64,000 nt of DNA, from NCBI GenBank assembly GCA_017303475.1, contig JAFLBO010000007.1:151386-215385 (forward strand). Direction: 5' to 3'. Positions 61,519 to 64,000 of this stretch are shown here, in pieces. Both the position numbers and the translations under genes were made by a program. Under the pieces are notes generated by a model. It saw only the letters and a program-made list of their open reading frames with translations. It was not told the DNA's origin and searched no databases. This DNA comes from Chitinophagales bacterium. GTDB taxonomy: Bacteria > Bacteroidota > Bacteroidia > Chitinophagales > Saprospiraceae. Each line of letters starts with the position of its first letter. The first letter of the stretch is position 1.

Positions 61519-63477
61519 TCACTGGCCCATGGCGGCTTTCATGCGGGCCAGCAAACCCGTAGCACGTTGGTTTTGGGGCATGATACTCACCGATTTTTCT
61601 GCGTCTGCCAAGCCACCCGGACGGTTACCATTATTAAAACGAGAAACCGCGCGCTCCAGGTATGCATCAGAATACCTTTGTTTTTCTTCCGGAGTGCGGA
61701 GTCCTTGTTTTTCCTGTGTGGCAATTACCTCGTTGAGTATTTTTTCTGCTTCGGCGTAACGTTTCAGGTTATTATAGGCCGTTGCCTGCATTTGTTTGAA
61801 TTGCAGGGCTTTATGGGGAGCCAGGGTAATGGCCGTATCCAAATCAGCAATAGTGCGCTCTGGGTTGACCAGCAAAGCCGTGAACGCCCGGTTGAAATAG
61901 GTGTCCGCATTGCCCGGATTGAGGGCAATAGACTGGTCGTACAGCGAAAACGCACGATCGCGCAGGCTGCGTTGGGTGCTGGAATCTTTAGCGGTTGCTG
62001 CTTTGATGGCAATACAATTGGCCAGTGCGCTGTACACATTAGCGCGGGTACAACCATCGGAAACGGCACGTTCGAGCATTTGTTCGGCCTCGGGTACGCG
62101 GTTTTGTTTGCCGTACCAATTGGCCAGCGATTCCATGGCCTGGTCTTCCGTTGGGTAGTATTTCAGTACCTGTTTCCAGAGGGTTTCGGAGTTTTTCCAG
62201 GTGGCCGTTTGTTCTCTGCTGAGCCAAAGGCACCATGCAGCAAATAACCCAAGCACCGCCCACCAGATGTTGCGCAGATTCGGTTTGTTTTGCAAAACAT
62301 ATACCTCCACCGCGTAAGTAAGCATAAAAAACAAGCCGGCAGAAGGCAGGTAAAAATACCGATCGGCCATGATCACCACGCCCACAGAAATGAACTGCAG
62401 CACCAGCAATACCGTACTCAAAATCCAGCCAATACCGAATGCCAGCACCCGTGTTTTGCGCATGCTCCAAATAGCCAGTCCGATGGTTGCCAGGAAAAAA
62501 ATGGCTCCGCCGAGGAATGGAAAACCCTTCAACTCCAGCTCAGTGGGGTAAGGGTACAGGGTGCAAAGTTGCAGAGGCAGGAAGGACTTGACGAAATACA
62601 TCATGTATCCGTAGCCGGCAAACAGGATCTTTTTATCCATCCCGAATACCGTGGAAAGCGCCTTGGTTTTATCTCCGGGAAGCGTGAGCAATCCGTGGAA
62701 ATCGCCTCCTTTTTGCACATCCAAAGCAATCAGGCCAAAGAGTATGGACAGGGCCAGCATGGGCAGTTTTTCCAGCACCCAGGCCGCGCTGAACTTGCGT
62801 CCGTGCCAATAATCCAGCAGCATACATACCAGTGGGAACACCACTGCCACGCCTTTAGACAGACAAGACAGCAGCATCAGCAGCAAAGCCAGCCAGAGTT
62901 TGCCTTTGCGCTGAGTATCCAGGTATTGCCAGTAAGAGATCAGGCCAGCCAAGAAGAAAAAGACATAAAGAACGTCCTTCCGTTCAGACACCCATACCAC
63001 AGATTCCGCCCGCAATGGATGAATGGCAAACAACAATGCGGTAAAAATGGCCACCGAGCGATACTGCCTGCCTGTGAGCAGCCAAACCAGCCAGCACAGC
63101 AAAGCCGCATTGCCCCAGTGAAGCAGCACATTGGTGGCGATGAAAGATTTGGCTTCGGCGCCAAACAGGGCCGAGTTGAGCCAAAGCGACCACATGGTGA
63201 GCGGGTGGTAATTGAGCGATACCACCTGCGTAGCAAAGGCCCGGAAATTTGCGCCTGTTGGATTTAGCACCATGGGGTTTTCGTACACATACACATGGTC
63301 GTCCCAGGAAACAAAATCGTGGCCAAAAGCGCCTCCGAACGCCGCCAGAATTACAGCCAACAAAGCGCCGACAGTAATCAGGAACCAGTGTTGCAAATGC
63401 CAGGGTTGATCAACCGTACCGGCGGGTTTAGCCGCCGATACCTTTTGAGAGACTTGGTTTGTTTTTTTCTTTGCCAT
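61519..63477 (-). CDS. Multi-pass membrane glycosyltransferase-like protein with TPR domain
   Basis: 652 residues. About ten membrane helices in residues 30-430, with the early luminal motif FVSWDDHVYVYENP (acidic DD as in GT39/TMTC-like enzymes), then LNYHPLTMWSLWLNS and HPLRAESVVWVSERKDVL, the TMTC/DUF1736 signature. The C-terminal ~200 residues are TPRs. By analogy it may transfer sugar from a lipid donor to exported proteins; this is unproven. Residues ~19-25 (SAAKPAG) are encoded by a repeat shared with 18646 and 23321. Confidence 0.85.
   Translation of the reverse strand: MAKKKTNQVSQKVSAAKPAGTVDQPWHLQHWFLITVGALLAVILAAFGGAFGHDFVSWDDHVYVYENPMVLNPTGANFRAFATQVVSLNYHPLTMWSLWLNSALFGAEAKSFIATNVLLHWGNAALLCWLVWLLTGRQYRSVAIFTALLFAIHPLRAESVVWVSERKDVLYVFFFLAGLISYWQYLDTQRKGKLWLALLLMLLSCLSKGVAVVFPLVCMLLDYWHGRKFSAAWVLEKLPMLALSILFGLIALDVQKGGDFHGLLTLPGDKTKALSTVFGMDKKILFAGYGYMMYFVKSFLPLQLCTLYPYPTELELKGFPFLGGAIFFLATIGLAIWSMRKTRVLAFGIGWILSTVLLVLQFISVGVVIMADRYFYLPSAGLFFMLTYAVEVYVLQNKPNLRNIWWAVLGLFAAWCLWLSREQTATWKNSETLWKQVLKYYPTEDQAMESLANWYGKQNRVPEAEQMLERAVSDGCTRANVYSALANCIAIKAATAKDSSTQRSLRDRAFSLYDQSIALNPGNADTYFNRAFTALLVNPERTIADLDTAITLAPHKALQFKQMQATAYNNLKRYAEAEKILNEVIATQEKQGLRTPEEKQRYSDAYLERAVSRFNNGNRPGGLADAEKSVSIMPQNQRATGLLARMKAAMGQ
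63416..63440. repeat. GGCGGGTTTAGCCGCC repeat, copy 3, inside a coding region
   Basis: GTACCGGCGGGTTTAGCCGC plus CGATA, near-identical over 22 nt to 18646-18667, here in frame within the N-terminal codons of the TPR membrane protein. Confidence 0.75.
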
Positions 63478-63535
63478 GTTGGATCGCAGCGAATAGGGTA
63501 GCTAATTCCGGGAGCAAGATAGGAGATTTGATAGT

Positions 63536-63672
63536 CATTGGGGGAGTCATTTATTTGGCCATTGGGAGGGTCATTTTGGGGTCATTTTGGAGTCATTAAG
63601 GTCATTTAGGTCATTAGGAGGGTCATTTATGGGTCATTTTGGAGTCATTTGAGGGGGGCATTTATGGGTCAT
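63536..63672. repeat. GGGTCATTT short-period tandem repeat
   Basis: About ten irregular copies of GGTCATTTTGG / GGTCATTTATGG / AGTCATTTG in a row. Smaller runs of the same word flank the nested element at 52630-52650 and 53085-53115. Confidence 0.7.
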
Positions 63673-63688
63673 GAACCCATTGTGGTTT

Positions 63689-63839
63689 GTCATCTTGAGC
63701 GCAGCGAAAGATCGGAGCCTTGGCCTTCGGGGATCCGGTTTCGCACAGATTTCACACAGATTTTTAGCACAGATTTCGCATAGATGGGGTTTGCTGATAG
63801 TGGAGCTTAAACCGGATCTTTCGCTACGCTCAAGATGAC
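63689..63839. repeat. Second composite GATCTTTCGC / CAGATTT element
   Basis: 25-nt arms GTCATCTTGAGCGCAGCGAA(AGATC) and its complement (one mismatch) at 63689-63713 and 63815-63839 enclose CACAGATTT units, the same plan as 52640-53094. The 63478-64000 region shows no convincing gene. Confidence 0.75.
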
Positions 63840-64000
63840 AACCCACGTTGAACCCAGTTATCCAAATGACTCAGGTAATGTCTCAAAAAGTGTGTCTGGC
63901 TAAGGTCTTCACTGAGTGGTCAAAGAACGATTCAGATCAATTTCATTGGCTGTTTTGGGGCTCTGCGTTTTCCACATTTCAACACCCGCCTCACAAAAAT

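Noticed and set aside
63878..64000. Frame of 41 codons open to the window end, starting MSQKVCLAKVFTEWSK
   Set aside because: Too short and without a recognised family; it could be a real gene start but cannot be supported from this window alone.

Overview
This window is a stretch of a Bacteroidota chromosome, most likely from a Saprospiraceae-like lineage. The phylum call rests on type IX secretion C-terminal domains (genes ending at 1191, 37387 and 60038), a choice-of-anchor L/HYR protein, an Omp28-type lipoprotein, DUF4271 beside hemD, DUF5686 and DUF6029 outer-membrane proteins, the characteristic TAnnTTTG promoter box before many genes, and almost no Shine-Dalgarno sequences. The family-level placement is inference. 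Housekeeping genes look GC-balanced; several patches are clearly more AT-rich (about 1.3-7.9 kb, 12.5-13.6 kb, 39.4-41.2 kb, 45.1-46.1 kb and 50.1-52.2 kb) and hold defence, mobile or unknown genes.

Layout. 1-1.2 kb: 3' end of a secreted T9SS protein. 1.3-13.4 kb: a defence island with a DIP1984-like protein, an unknown protein coupled to a PIN-like nuclease, McrC and McrB, an AbiEii-like nucleotidyltransferase with a winged-helix partner, a 1269-residue type IIG restriction-modification enzyme and an Abi_2/HEPN protein. 13.7-20.7 kb: membrane and secreted proteins, an RND-type adaptor, hemD and DUF4271. 20.8-29.3 kb: tRNA-Phe, lpxK, a prenyl synthase, an unannotated 31-residue membrane peptide gene, a cysteine/cystathionine synthase-like gene followed by a serine-palmitoyltransferase-like gene (probable sphingolipid entry step), an Ate1-like transferase, MscS and an acyl-CoA dehydrogenase. 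29.4-39.4 kb: Omp28, DUF6029, YqgE, DeoC, MoxR, FabD, YbaB, a LamG/T9SS protein, a cytochrome c lipoprotein and an SDR epimerase. 39.4-41.3 kb: a PLD-family protein and a REP-associated tyrosine transposase with its REP array, ending 8 nt before dnaE. 45-52 kb: unknown genes, a DUF418-like membrane protein, DUF5686 and a block of small membrane/secreted genes including one frameshifted gene. 52.3-64 kb: rhamnose mutarotase, a nucleotidyltransferase-GHMP kinase fusion, a TonB receptor, an ABC permease, a LytS/LytTR two-component system split by a T9SS gene, a lipoprotein and a TPR membrane glycosyltransferase-like protein.

The most unusual property is intergenic. Many gene boundaries are packed with inverted, short-period repeats that touch or contain start and stop codons. 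At least seven repeat vocabularies are present: a heptad (nnACGGT) hairpin in three full copies, a 7-mer CGTCCAT/55-bp inverted repeat, a GTACATGATTGA hairpin, a CTCTTGCGAG hairpin in three copies, GATCTTTCGCTACGCTC/CAGATTTTC nested repeats, a 132-bp MITE with a CTTAG duplication, and CCGGAAT REPs linked to the resident transposase. Several genes take their final codons or stop codon from these repeats.
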